64,000 bases of DNA. Source: Anaerolineae bacterium. Its GTDB lineage: Bacteria; Chloroflexota; Anaerolineae; Promineifilales; Promineifilaceae. Made by a program: the position numbers and the translations under genes. The stretch is from NCBI GenBank assembly GCA_020848035.1, contig JADLAX010000082.1, forward strand, positions 62,001 through 126,000, given 5' to 3'. The notes below the pieces were generated by a model, which was not told the origin of the DNA, did no database searches, and saw nothing but the letters and a program-made list of their open reading frames with translations. Each line of letters starts with the position of its first letter. Positions within the stretch are counted from its first letter, which is position 1. Shown piece after piece: positions 8,696-16,584 of the stretch.

Positions 8696-9244
8696 TTACT
8701 CCACAAAGACGGGCAGGTTGTCCAGGGCCACAATGTTGGACCAGTCGGCGTCGCCTTCGGTGAAAACGGCCGCTGTCTTCACAATTTCGCCGCCCGCCTG
8801 GGCCACCACATCTTCCATTCCTTTGAGCGTGCTGCCCGTGCTAATCACGTCGTCAACAAGCACCACCTTTTTGCCCTTGATAAAGGTGGTGTCCTTTTCG
8901 TCCATGTACAGCGTTTGCGGCTTGCCGGTGGTGATGGAGACCGTTTCGGCGCTCAGGGCATGGCCCATGTAGCTCTTGTACGATTTACGCAGGACGATGT
9001 AGGGCAGCCCCATTAACGCGCTCATCTCGTAGATGAGGGGGATGCCTTTGGCTTCGGCGGTGACCAGCACCTCGGCCGGGGTGTTTTTTAGCCGCTCGGC
9101 CAGGGCGGCGGCGGTGGCTTTCACCACGATGGTGTCGCCCAGCATGTTAAAAATGGCAATCTGCACGCCGGGGGCCACCTCAAACAGAGGCAGGTGGCGC
9201 GTGATGCCCGCAATTTCTACCTGGTAGGTTTCACGTTCGCTCAT
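8696..9244 (-). CDS. Adenine/xanthine-type phosphoribosyltransferase
   Basis: 182-residue type I phosphoribosyltransferase. The PRPP-binding loop is VVLVDDVISTGST (about residues 127-139), preceded by a KGIPLIYEMSALMGLPY region typical of Apt-like enzymes. Relatives salvage a purine base to its nucleotide using PRPP. The N-terminal hood (SERETYQVEIAG) and the YMDEKDTTFIKG segment differ from classical Apt, so the base is uncertain. A GAGGAG ribosome site lies about 12 nt upstream. It is transcribed divergently from the quinone oxidoreductase; the gap contains a direct repeat of tggctggtttg (near 9271 and 9286). Confidence 0.82.
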   Translation of the reverse strand: MSERETYQVEIAGITRHLPLFEVAPGVQIAIFNMLGDTIVVKATAAALAERLKNTPAEVLVTAEAKGIPLIYEMSALMGLPYIVLRKSYKSYMGHALSAETVSITTGKPQTLYMDEKDTTFIKGKKVVLVDDVISTGSTLKGMEDVVAQAGGEIVKTAAVFTEGDADWSNIVALDNLPVFVE

Positions 9245-9407
9245 CTTGTGATACTCTCCTCAAAAATAGTGGCTGGTTTGTTTGTGGCTGGTTTGCTAGC
9301 AGCTCTTTGATACGCAGGCGCTAGCCACAGGCCGCTCGCCACGATGTGAAGTTTACCCGATTGTCACAGCGGTGGCATCCGGTTTGTCAGGTGAAGGTGG
9401 CAGGAAA

Positions 9408-10436
9408 ATGAAGGCAATTGTTGTTAAGGGAACGCAGCAGGAACCGCAGTTGGTGTGGCAGACGGTGCCGGACGTGACGTATGGGCCGGACGAGGTGCTG
9501 GTGACTGTATGGGCAACGGCCGTTAATCGGGCCGATTTGCTCCAGGCACGCGGTGGCTACAATCCACCCGCCGGGGTTACCGACATTTTGGGGCTGGAAA
9601 TGGCGGGCGTGATCGCCGCCGTGGGTGAGGACGTGATGGATTGGCAGGTGGGCGACCGGGTGTGTGCCCTGCTGCCCGGCGGTGGCTATGCCGAGCAGGT
9701 AGCGGTGCCCGCTGGCATGCTGCTCAAACTGCCCCGGCGCTGGTCGTATGCCATGGCTGCGGCCGTTCCCGAAGTGTGGTATACCGCCTACGTCAACCTT
9801 TTCCTGGAAGGAGAGCTGGCGGCGGGCGAAACGGTGCTCATTCATGCCGGGGCCAGCGGCGTGGGCACGGCGGCCATCCAGCTGGCCAACGCCGCCGAGG
9901 CCACCGTCTTTGTCACCGCGGGCAGCGACGAGAAGCTGCTGGCCTGCCGCAAGCTGGGCGCGGAGCTGGCAATCAATTACAAGCAGGAAGATTTTTTGGA
10001 AAAGGTGCTGTCGGCGACCAAGGATCAGGGGGTGGACCTGATTTTGGATCCGGTGGGCGGTAGTTACCTGGATCGCAACGTGAAGGCGCTGAAGCGATTC
10101 GGCCGTTTGGTCAACATTGGTCTGCTGGGCGGCTCACATGGCGAAATGAACATGGGGCTGCTGCTGGGCAAGCGGCTGCGGCTGATTGGCTCCACGCTGC
10201 GCTCGCGCTCGCCCGCCGAGAAGATCAAAATTACCGAGCAGTTCGAGACGGGCTACTGGCCGCTGCTGCGCACCGGCGAGTTAAAGCCGATTATCGACCG
10301 GGTGTTCCCCATCGAGCAGGCGCAGGAAGCGCATGCTTACGTGCGGCAAAATGAGAACATCGGCAAGGTGATTTTGGCGGTGAAGGAGGGAGCGGTGGTG
10401 CTGCCAGTGGTGCCGCCGGACGGGCCGAAGGCGTAG
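9408..10436 (+). CDS. NAD(P)H:quinone oxidoreductase, PIG3-like zinc-free MDR
   Basis: 342 residues from ATG 9408 (AGGA ribosome site just upstream; an in-frame start at 9372 is less likely). Medium-chain dehydrogenase/reductase without zinc ligands: N-terminal GroES-like fold with NRADLLQARGGYNPP, typical of the PIG3/quinone oxidoreductase branch, then the Rossmann nucleotide site (HAGASGVGTAAIQLA). Likely reduces quinones or similar carbonyls with NADPH in the cytoplasm. Its TAG stop lies inside the left arm of the inverted repeat at 10433-10503. Confidence 0.9.
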   Translation: MKAIVVKGTQQEPQLVWQTVPDVTYGPDEVLVTVWATAVNRADLLQARGGYNPPAGVTDILGLEMAGVIAAVGEDVMDWQVGDRVCALLPGGGYAEQVAVPAGMLLKLPRRWSYAMAAAVPEVWYTAYVNLFLEGELAAGETVLIHAGASGVGTAAIQLANAAEATVFVTAGSDEKLLACRKLGAELAINYKQEDFLEKVLSATKDQGVDLILDPVGGSYLDRNVKALKRFGRLVNIGLLGGSHGEMNMGLLLGKRLRLIGSTLRSRSPAEKIKITEQFETGYWPLLRTGELKPIIDRVFPIEQAQEAHAYVRQNENIGKVILAVKEGAVVLPVVPPDGPKA

Positions 10437-10503
10437 GGGCGAGGCGATTGGCGGTAAGTTGGTTTTGCTGTTCCAAGACGATTTGCAATCGCCTCGCCCC
10501 TAC
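10433..10503. repeat. Inverted repeat GTAGGGGCGAGGC family giving stop codons to both converging genes
   Basis: Perfect 18-bp inverted arms (10433-10450 and 10486-10503) around 35 bp. The TAG in the left arm (10434-10436) stops the quinone oxidoreductase; the mirrored TAG in the right arm (10500-10502, minus strand) stops rlmN. A second family member lies at 48685-48751. Could also act as a bidirectional terminator. Confidence 0.9.
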
Positions 10504-11561
10504 AGTTGTGCCGCTTTCAGCTGGCCGCACCCGGCGGCGATGTCGATGCCACGGCGCTGGCGCACGGTGCTGGGGATGCCGTATTCGGCGAGGATGGCTT
10601 GAAACTGCTTCACTTGCGGCCGCTGCGTGGGACGGCCGTTGTACCCCAAAGTTGGATTCAACGGAATCAAATTGACGTGACTGTCCACCGTTTGCAGCAG
10701 GCGGCCCAGGGCATGGGCCTGTTCCGGCGTGTCGTTTTCATCCTCGATGAGGGTCCATTCGAAGAAAATGTGGCGGTTGCGCTTTTGGGTGTAGACGCGG
10801 CAGGCGTCGATGAGCTCGGCCAGGGGCCAGCGGCGGGCTGGTGGCACCAGCCTTTGCCGGTCCGCATCGGTGGCCCCATGCAGGCTGACGGCTAAGCGAA
10901 ACGGCCGTTCCTCTTCCGCCAGCCGTAAAATGCCCGGCACCACGCCCACCGTGCTCAGGGTGATGTGCCGGGGGGCAATCGCCAGCCCCTTGTGGTCGGT
11001 GAGGATGTCGATGGCGCGCATCGTATGGTCGTAATTGTGCAGCGGCTCGCCCATGCCCATGAAGACGATGTTGCGCAGCGTTTCGCCGGTTTGCGCCAGC
11101 GCCCGGTTCACAAATAGGATTTGCCCCACAATTTCGCCGGGGGTGAGGTGGCGCGTGAAGCCCATCTGCCCGGTGGCGCAGAATACGCAGCCCATGGCGC
11201 AGCCCACCTGGGTGCTGACACAGGCGGTCCAGCGCCCCTTAAACTGCATGAGCACCGTCTCAATCGTCTGGCCATCGGCCAGGGCCAAGAGGAATTTACG
11301 GGTCAGGCCGTCGCTGCTGTCGATGGCGATTTGCTGGCGCAGCGTGGTAAGGGTGGCCTGTTCGGCCAGCTTTTGCTGCAAATCGTTGCGCAGGTTGGTG
11401 AAGTGGGCAACGTCGGTGACGCCATCCCGGTACAGCGCGACAAAAATTTGCTCGGCGTGGTAGGCAGAATAGCCCCAGGTTTGGGATACGGCCGTTAGCT
11501 CCGCCAGCGTCAAATCGTGCAAGTTGATTGGTTGGCTTTCTGTCAGCGAAATTGTCTGCAT
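10500..11561 (-). CDS. rlmN: 23S rRNA (adenine-2503-C2) methyltransferase RlmN
   Basis: 353-residue radical-SAM enzyme methylating C2 of A2503 in 23S rRNA (and, in some bacteria, A37 of tRNA). The iron-sulfur cluster motif is Cys121-x3-Cys125-x2-Cys128 (CAMGCVFC). Cys114 and Cys345, at the positions of the mechanistic cysteines, are present; GMGEPLHNYD is the family's conserved loop. Length is normal. The gene ends in an inverted repeat. It stands alone between the Ktr operon and a convergent oxidoreductase; a 22-bp palindrome sits in its upstream gap. Confidence 0.96.
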   Translation of the reverse strand: MQTISLTESQPINLHDLTLAELTAVSQTWGYSAYHAEQIFVALYRDGVTDVAHFTNLRNDLQQKLAEQATLTTLRQQIAIDSSDGLTRKFLLALADGQTIETVLMQFKGRWTACVSTQVGCAMGCVFCATGQMGFTRHLTPGEIVGQILFVNRALAQTGETLRNIVFMGMGEPLHNYDHTMRAIDILTDHKGLAIAPRHITLSTVGVVPGILRLAEEERPFRLAVSLHGATDADRQRLVPPARRWPLAELIDACRVYTQKRNRHIFFEWTLIEDENDTPEQAHALGRLLQTVDSHVNLIPLNPTLGYNGRPTQRPQVKQFQAILAEYGIPSTVRQRRGIDIAAGCGQLKAAQL

Positions 11562-11584
11562 ACACCCATTGTAACGGAACCGGT

Positions 11585-11606
11585 GGGCAAAGGCATGCCT
11601 TTGCCC
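11585..11606. repeat. Perfect 22-bp palindrome
   Basis: gggcaaaggca followed immediately by its reverse complement, in the 53-bp gap between the end of ktrB and the start of rlmN. Either a dispersed repeat or an operator/terminator; it has no T-run. Confidence 0.75.
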
Positions 11607-11614
11607 TACGACGG

Positions 11615-13015
11615 TTAACCGATCAGGAGAGTGGCTTCCGGGTATTCCACCAGCTGTTTTTCTGGCCGCAGCTGGAGCAAGGCCACGGCAATAGTCAGTG
11701 CCCCCAGGCGGCCCCAGAACATCATCAGGATGATGATCAAACGGCCGAATAAATTCAGTTCACCCGTAATACCCAGCGACAACCCGCAGGTCGCCAGGGC
11801 CGATACCACCTCAAACAGCACGCTGCTAAACGGCACGTCATGGGTCACCAGGATCAGCCAGCTGGCCACAAACACAAGCAAGAGGCTGATGCTTAAAACG
11901 GCCGCTGCCCGGCGAATCGTTTCGTGTGGCACGGTGCGGTTGCGATAGCGCACCACCGAATGCCCCTGCACCGAACTGCGCAGCGCCAGGGCCAGCACGC
12001 CAAAGGTGCCCGTGGTGATGCCGCCGCCCAGGGAGGCCGGGGCACAGCCGACAAACATCAAGGCCATTACCAGCAGGCGGCTGGCAGGCAGCAGCTGATC
12101 AAAATCGCGCAGGCCGGGGAAACCAGCCGTGCGGGTGGAGACGGACTGGAACCAGGTGTGGACCAGCCGTTCGCTGAGCGGCGAGGTTTCCAACACGCCG
12201 CCCGCCTGCGTTTCGGCCACAAACAGGCCAAACCACCCGGCCAGCGTTAACACGGCCACCACGGTGAGCGTGAGGTGCGTGTGCGACGTCAGCTTGCGCC
12301 GTCGCCGCAGCTGCGAAAAATCGGTGAAGACGGGAATGCCCAGCCCGCCCAACACGATGAGAACGCCCAAAATTAGCAGGGTCAGATTGTCGCCGGGAAT
12401 GCCGCGAGGGTACTGCGGCAGGCCGACGAACAGGTCGAAGCCTGCGTTGCAAAAAGCAGAAACGGCGTGGAAGATGGCGTAAAACGCCGCCTGGTCGGGG
12501 GCCACAATGCCGCTGCTGCGCCAGTGCAGGTAGAGCAGCAAGGCCCCAATCCCTTCGATGACCAAAATGCCGACTACCACTTGCCGCAGCAGGCGCAAAA
12601 TGGCGGCGGGCTTGTCCAGCCCCAGCGAGGAAGAGATGGCCAATCGCTCCAACAAGGAAACTTTACGGCCGATGAGTTGCAAAGCCAGGGCTACCAGCAC
12701 CATGTAGCCCACCCCGCCCAGCTGGATCAGGCAGAGCAGCACGATCTGACCCAGCAGGGTGAAATCGGTGCTGGTGGTTAAGACCGTCAGCCCGGTGACG
12801 CTGGCGGCGGAAGCGGCGGTAAACAGCGCGTCGGAAATGGTGAGGGGGCGGGTGGTAATGCCCGGCAGCAGCAGGAAGAGTGTGCCAACGAGAATGAGAA
12901 GCGCCAGACCCAATACCAGGCGCAAGGGTACGGGCAACGGCCGTTTCCGTTTGGGCCTGCTGGTGGCTGGGGTCAGTTTAACGATGGAATCTTGGAGTGG
13001 GGGCTGCTGCCTCAT
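11615..13015 (-). CDS. ktrB: Potassium uptake channel subunit, KtrB/TrkH family
   Basis: 466-residue membrane channel for K+ (Na+-coupled in KtrB). Four membrane-pore-membrane repeats are recognisable from selectivity-filter segments: ASVTGLTVL, FCNAGFDLF, TRTAGFPGL and ATCGLSLG. The N-terminus is a basic, proline-rich cytoplasmic tail before the first helix (LGLALLILVGTLFLL). Overlaps ktrA by four bases (13012-13015), so pore and gate are translationally coupled. Length and partner favour KtrB over the longer TrkH. Confidence 0.93.
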   Translation of the reverse strand: MRQQPPLQDSIVKLTPATSRPKRKRPLPVPLRLVLGLALLILVGTLFLLLPGITTRPLTISDALFTAASAASVTGLTVLTTSTDFTLLGQIVLLCLIQLGGVGYMVLVALALQLIGRKVSLLERLAISSSLGLDKPAAILRLLRQVVVGILVIEGIGALLLYLHWRSSGIVAPDQAAFYAIFHAVSAFCNAGFDLFVGLPQYPRGIPGDNLTLLILGVLIVLGGLGIPVFTDFSQLRRRRKLTSHTHLTLTVVAVLTLAGWFGLFVAETQAGGVLETSPLSERLVHTWFQSVSTRTAGFPGLRDFDQLLPASRLLVMALMFVGCAPASLGGGITTGTFGVLALALRSSVQGHSVVRYRNRTVPHETIRRAAAVLSISLLLVFVASWLILVTHDVPFSSVLFEVVSALATCGLSLGITGELNLFGRLIIILMMFWGRLGALTIAVALLQLRPEKQLVEYPEATLLIG

Positions 13016-13677
13016 GTCAGGTTGCTAAATTGGGTAATACACTGGTTTTGACCAAACAAGATCAGAATATCTTTTTTTTGCAGGATGGTATCTGCTCGCG
13101 GCGAAAGATACACTTCGTCGCCCCGCTTGATTAACAAGACGGTCACCCGATACTTGTTGCGCATGTCGATTTGGGCCAGACTTTGAAAGGCAAGTGAGTC
13201 TGGCAGCATCACCTCGGCAATGCTGTAATCTTGCCCCAGGTTAAAATGATCGATCATCGCCGGAATGCTGAGCTCTTCGGCCAGGCGGCGCGCGCTGCTT
13301 TGCTCGGGCAAGATGACGCGATCCGCCCCCAGGCGCAGCAAAATGTCGCGTTGGCGGTCCGTCAGCGCTTTGCAAATGACGCGCCGCACGCCCAAATTTT
13401 TGACGTTGACCGTGGTGAGCAGGTTGGCTTCAAAGTCATTGCCGATGGCCACCACGACGGTATCAAACGCACCAATGTCGATGGCGCGCAGGGCGTCTTC
13501 GTTGGTAGTGTCCAGCGTGGCGGCGTGGCTCACCTGGTCCACAATGGCTTGCACCAGCTGCGGTTCGATGTCTATGGCCATGACGGTGTGGCCGTGTTCT
13601 TCCAGGGCAATGGCCAGGTTCGCGCCAAAACGCCCCAGGCCAATGATGGCATATTCATGAAAGTTCTGCTTGCTCAT
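13012..13677 (-). CDS. ktrA: KtrA/TrkA regulatory subunit (RCK) of potassium channel
   Basis: 221-residue cytoplasmic RCK gating ring protein. The N-terminal Rossmann site is GLGRFGANLA with an acidic residue at the end of strand 2 (MAIDIEP) for nucleotide binding; a C-terminal RCK_C domain (about 140-221) contributes a second ligand site, often for cyclic di-AMP in this family. First gene of the ktrA-ktrB operon; AAGGAA lies upstream of ATG. Any promoter must lie within or beyond the large inverted-repeat element at 13702-13877. A cyclic di-AMP link is inference, although a pgpH-type phosphodiesterase gene is present at 50.2 kb. Confidence 0.94.
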   Translation of the reverse strand: MSKQNFHEYAIIGLGRFGANLAIALEEHGHTVMAIDIEPQLVQAIVDQVSHAATLDTTNEDALRAIDIGAFDTVVVAIGNDFEANLLTTVNVKNLGVRRVICKALTDRQRDILLRLGADRVILPEQSSARRLAEELSIPAMIDHFNLGQDYSIAEVMLPDSLAFQSLAQIDMRNKYRVTVLLIKRGDEVYLSPRADTILQKKDILILFGQNQCITQFSNLT

Positions 13678-13701
13678 CGGTTCCTTTTGAAAAGTAGTAA
13701 G

Positions 13702-13877
13702 CGTTCAGCGCTCCCCGCAGTAAGGGCATCGCCTCGGCGCTTCGCGCCTGGCGATGCCGATGATAAAGGTTTTTTTTTCAGTTTTTGGGGGCAAAATGAC
13801 CCCAAAAACTGAAAAAACCCTGACCTTTCGCCCCGCACGGGGCGCGAAGCGCCCTTGTGCGGGATACCAACTGAACG
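13702..13877. repeat. 176-bp imperfect inverted-repeat element (MITE-like)
   Basis: The ends read cgttcag...ctgaacg (13702-13708, 13871-13877). The centre is a perfect 18-bp inverted repeat (13773-13790 with 13800-13817, 9-nt loop). The intervening arms contain matching blocks (cccgca, aagggc, gcgcttcgcgcc, aaagg) in mirrored order. It has no coding capacity. It lies in the 13678-14004 gap between ktrA's start and the terminator of the next gene. Confidence 0.7.
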
Positions 13878-13942
13878 GTTACAAAAAGTATGGTGCAGGT
13901 CGATATGTCTGGTAGTTAGTATAAGATGGTTGGGAGAGAAAT

Positions 13943-13988
13943 AAAAAAAAGCAGTGGTGGTTCTCATCTCGAACCTACCACTGCTTTA
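13943..13988 (-). terminator. Rho-independent terminator of the DUF4287 gene
   Basis: On the minus strand: stem of 11 bp plus a further 4 after a bulge (aaagcagtggt ... accactgcttt), then TTTTTTTT. Directly downstream of the gene ending at 14005. Confidence 0.85.
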
Positions 13989-14004
13989 CTGAGAGATTTG
14001 CACC

Positions 14005-14565
14005 TTACGCCTGGTCATACGCCTGGCGCAGCCAGCCGATGAGCGCGTCGTTCACCTCATCGACGCTGGTGAGGCGCACCCGGTGGCTGACCATGCTGTT
14101 GAAGCTGCCCGATTTTTCCAGACGGCCACCAATCACATCCCCATCCAGATTAAGGCCCACATCCACCCGTGTTTTGGTGGAAGGTTGGATCAGGCCAAAT
14201 TGTTTGTTGCGGCGCAGGCTGACGTACGCTTTCTTGGGCGAGATTTCTACGTCATCGCCAAACTGGCTTATGGCCGTGATGAGCGCATCGTAAATGGGGC
14301 GCAGCGCTTCTTTGCCGCTGTACTGGCCGGTGACCAGATCGTCGTCGTTGTGCAGGATAGCAGCCGATTCGCGTGCATAAGCCGCGACCAGGTTGGCAAA
14401 GCCGTGGGTAAAACCATGCTCCGACTTGAGGAAGTTTACAATCTGGCCATGCTTTTCGAACCCACTGGCCCGGGCAATGGCTACCCACTCGTTTAAGGAT
14501 TTACCCGAGTTCTTTTCCAGATTATCAATCATTGTTTGTGTGGCGGCATCAACTTTGTCGGTCAC
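14005..14565 (-). CDS. DUF4287/DUF5655 domain protein
   Basis: 186 residues. The N-terminal half (about 8-70: MIDNLEKNSGKSLNEWVAI, then HGFTHGFANLVA) matches DUF4287; the C-terminal half (about 80-184) matches DUF5655, with the FGDDVEISPKKAYVSLRRNKQF core seen in predicted transport- or nucleic-acid-associated proteins. No catalytic residues can be assigned. GAAGGAGAA ribosome site precedes ATG, and a strong terminator follows, so it is probably a single-gene unit. Biological role unknown. Confidence 0.82.
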   Translation of the reverse strand: MTDKVDAATQTMIDNLEKNSGKSLNEWVAIARASGFEKHGQIVNFLKSEHGFTHGFANLVAAYARESAAILHNDDDLVTGQYSGKEALRPIYDALITAISQFGDDVEISPKKAYVSLRRNKQFGLIQPSTKTRVDVGLNLDGDVIGGRLEKSGSFNSMVSHRVRLTSVDEVNDALIGWLRQAYDQA

Positions 14566-14588
14566 TTTATTCTCCTTCGAAAATAATT

Positions 14589-14715
14589 TAACGCAGAGAC
14601 GCGGAGTCGCAGAGAAAAAATCTGTTGAATCTGCGAAATCTGCTGATTTTCATTCATGGTGGTCGGCGACAGCCGGTGTCGTCTCCTTTGTAGTGGGTCG
14701 GATTGTCAATCCGAC
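14589..14715. repeat. Composite of two dispersed repeats before/after gene ends
   Basis: 14589-14660 carries the 'cgcagag' and 'aatctgcgaaatctgc' units of the window-wide family. 14697-14715 is a palindrome (gtcggattgtcaatccgac) whose right half encodes the last residues and TGA stop of the sigma factor gene. Confidence 0.65.
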
Positions 14716-15971
14716 GTACGGTTCAATTCGGCCAATCGCCGCCGCAAAAACCGCTTCTCGACGGCGTTCTGACACAAATCGAGGGCGATGGTGTAGGCGT
14801 CGTGGGCGTCGTCGTAAAAACCGGCGCGGCGCAGCAGATCGGCGCGGGCGGCGTGGAAGAGATGGTAGTGTTCCAGGGTACCCGCTTTGGCCAGTTCGTC
14901 AAGCAAGGCCAGGCCGCGCATCGGCCCTTCGGCCATGGCCACGGCGACGGCCGAGTTCAGGTGGACCACCGGGGAGCTGGTGAACTGCTGTAGCGCTTCG
15001 TACAGCGCGGCGATTTGCGGCCAGTCGGTGTCTTGCGGCGTGGCGGCCTGATCGTGCAGGGCGGCGATGGCCGCCTGGATCTGGTAGGGGCCGGGTTGTT
15101 TCATGGCAAGAGCACGTTCGAGAACGGCCGTTCCCACCTCAACTTGCTCTTTGTCCCACAGGCTGCGATCCTGCTCCTCCAGCAAAATCAACTCACCGCT
15201 CTGGCCCAGCCGCGCCGGACGCCGCGCATCGTGCAGCAGCATCAGCGCCAGCAGGCCCAGCGCTTCCGCATCCTCTGCCAAGTCGGGATCATCGGCCAAA
15301 AGCTGATTCAAAATTTGCGCCAGCCGAATCGCTTCGCTGCTCAATTCCTGGCGGATGAGGGCGTCGCCGCTGCTGGCGTTGTACCCCTCGTTGAAGATGA
15401 GGTAGAGGGTGGCCAGCACGGCGTTGAGCCGCTCGGGCAGCAAATCGGTGGGCGGGACGCGGTAGGGGATGCCCGCCTGCTGGATTTTGCGCTTGGCGCG
15501 CACCAGGCGCTGGGCCATGGTGGGCAGGGGCACCAGGAAGGCGTTGGCGATTTCGGCCGTTTCCAGCCCACCCAGGGTGCGCAACGTCAGCGCTACCTGG
15601 GCTTCCAGCGCCAGGGCCGGATGGCAGCAGGTGAAAATCAGCTTGAGCCGTTCGTCGGGGATGCTGTCCATTTCGTACTCATCCGGTTCCAGTGGTTTTT
15701 GCCTCAGCTCCAGCAAACTGGCTTGTTTGCTGTCAAAATTCTTGCGGCGGCGCAGGCGGTCGATGGCCCGATTGCGGGCTGTGGTGGTAATCCAGGCGCC
15801 GGGGTTGGTGGGACGGCCGTCTTGCGGCCATTTCTCCAGGGCAGTGATGAGCGCATCCTGGAAGGCGTCTTCGGCCAGGTCAAAATCGTTCAGGGTGCTG
15901 ATGAGCGCCGCCAGCACCCGCCCCGACTCTTCGCGAAACGTCCGCTCAATCGTCTGATGAATCGCTTCCAT
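14706..15971 (-). CDS. ECF42-type RNA polymerase sigma factor with TPR-like C-terminal extension
   Basis: 421 residues from ATG 15971; the frame stays open upstream only because it crosses a repeat and the neighbour. Sigma region 2 (LAEDAFQDALITALEKWP, NRAIDRLRRRKNF) and region 4 (TAEIANAFLVPLPTMAQRLVRAK) are followed by a roughly 230-residue helical extension with the YLIFNEGY motif, characteristic of group ECF42, where the extension is reported to be needed for activity. ECF42 has no anti-sigma factor but is linked to DGPF/YCII-like proteins, and two lie directly upstream here. The last codons and stop come from a palindromic repeat. Target promoters unknown. Confidence 0.9.
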   Translation of the reverse strand: MEAIHQTIERTFREESGRVLAALISTLNDFDLAEDAFQDALITALEKWPQDGRPTNPGAWITTTARNRAIDRLRRRKNFDSKQASLLELRQKPLEPDEYEMDSIPDERLKLIFTCCHPALALEAQVALTLRTLGGLETAEIANAFLVPLPTMAQRLVRAKRKIQQAGIPYRVPPTDLLPERLNAVLATLYLIFNEGYNASSGDALIRQELSSEAIRLAQILNQLLADDPDLAEDAEALGLLALMLLHDARRPARLGQSGELILLEEQDRSLWDKEQVEVGTAVLERALAMKQPGPYQIQAAIAALHDQAATPQDTDWPQIAALYEALQQFTSSPVVHLNSAVAVAMAEGPMRGLALLDELAKAGTLEHYHLFHAARADLLRRAGFYDDAHDAYTIALDLCQNAVEKRFLRRRLAELNRTSD

Positions 15972-15975
15972 AATT

Positions 15976-16045
15976 TTGGGAGAGTGGAGATTAGAGAGTG
16001 GAGATTTCGCGCCCAATCTCCACTCTCTAATTTCCAAATCTCTAA
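15976..16045. repeat. 17-bp perfect inverted repeat between DGPF gene and sigma gene
   Basis: Arms 15990-16006 and 16015-16031 around an 8-nt loop, with further partial copies of tggagatt/aatctcc flanking. It occupies the whole gap between the DGPF stop and the sigma start, so in a shared transcript it could form a processing or attenuation hairpin. Confidence 0.75.
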
Positions 16046-16047
16046 TT

Positions 16048-16395
16048 TTAGAACTCGACGGCGGGGCGCACTTCAACCGAGCCGGTGGACATGGGCAGCT
16101 TGGCCGCCATTTCCAGCGCTTCGGCTTCGCTGGCGCAGTCGAGCAGGTAGAAGCCACCCAGCTGTTCCTTGGTTTCGGCAAACGGACCATCGGTGGTGAG
16201 GGTGGGTTTGCCATCTTCAAAACGGACGGTTTTGCCAGCCTTCACCGAATGCAGCGCTTCGCCGCTGGGGTTCATGCCCCGATCAATCGCTTCCTGAGTA
16301 AAGGCGTTGTGGGCCTCGATGACGGCCTGCCACTGCTCCGGGGTAACGTTTTCGCCCAATTTTTCATCGCCGTAAAGTAATAACATGTATCGCAT
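16048..16395 (-). CDS. DGPF (YCII-related) protein, ECF42-linked
   Basis: 115 residues from ATG 16395 (RYMLLLYGDE...). Family signature TTDGPFAETKEQLGGFYLLDC in mid-protein; small alpha/beta ferredoxin-like fold related to YCII. An upstream extension in frame (MPACAGMT...) is merely translation of the palindromic repeat at 16420-16486. DGPF proteins accompany ECF42 sigma factors in many phyla and are among their targets; the biochemical activity is unknown. Confidence 0.85.
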   Translation of the reverse strand: MRYMLLLYGDEKLGENVTPEQWQAVIEAHNAFTQEAIDRGMNPSGEALHSVKAGKTVRFEDGKPTLTTDGPFAETKEQLGGFYLLDCASEAEALEMAAKLPMSTGSVEVRPAVEF

Positions 16396-16419
16396 GGTGT
16401 TTTCCTTTTCTGTGTTTGT

Positions 16420-16486
16420 CATGCCCGCGCAGGCGGGCATCCACTTTTGTGCAGATGATGGATTCCCGCCTGCGCGGGAATGACAT
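16420..16486. repeat. Dispersed palindrome, 'cccgcgcaggcggg' family
   Basis: tcatgcccgcgcaggcgggcat at one end and attcccgcctgcgcgggaatga at the other form an inverted repeat of a type dispersed in many bacterial genomes. Lies between the two DGPF genes. The adjacent 16511-16578 stretch holds degenerate 'tctgcg/gcgttga' units of the window-wide family. Confidence 0.75.
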
Positions 16487-16584
16487 TTGGATATTAAAGA
16501 TATTTATCCAGATGAACTCATTGTAAACAGAGATTTCGTAGATTTTTAATTCTCTGCGCCTTCGCGCCGCTGCGTTGAATTTTC

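Noticed and set aside
15972..16220. N-terminal extension of the sigma factor
   Set aside because: Crosses the inverted repeat and the neighbouring DGPF gene in another frame; sigma region 2 begins right after ATG 15971.
16396..16440. MPACAGMT... extension of the DGPF protein
   Set aside because: Known-style translation of a dispersed palindrome; the family begins at RYMLLLYG.
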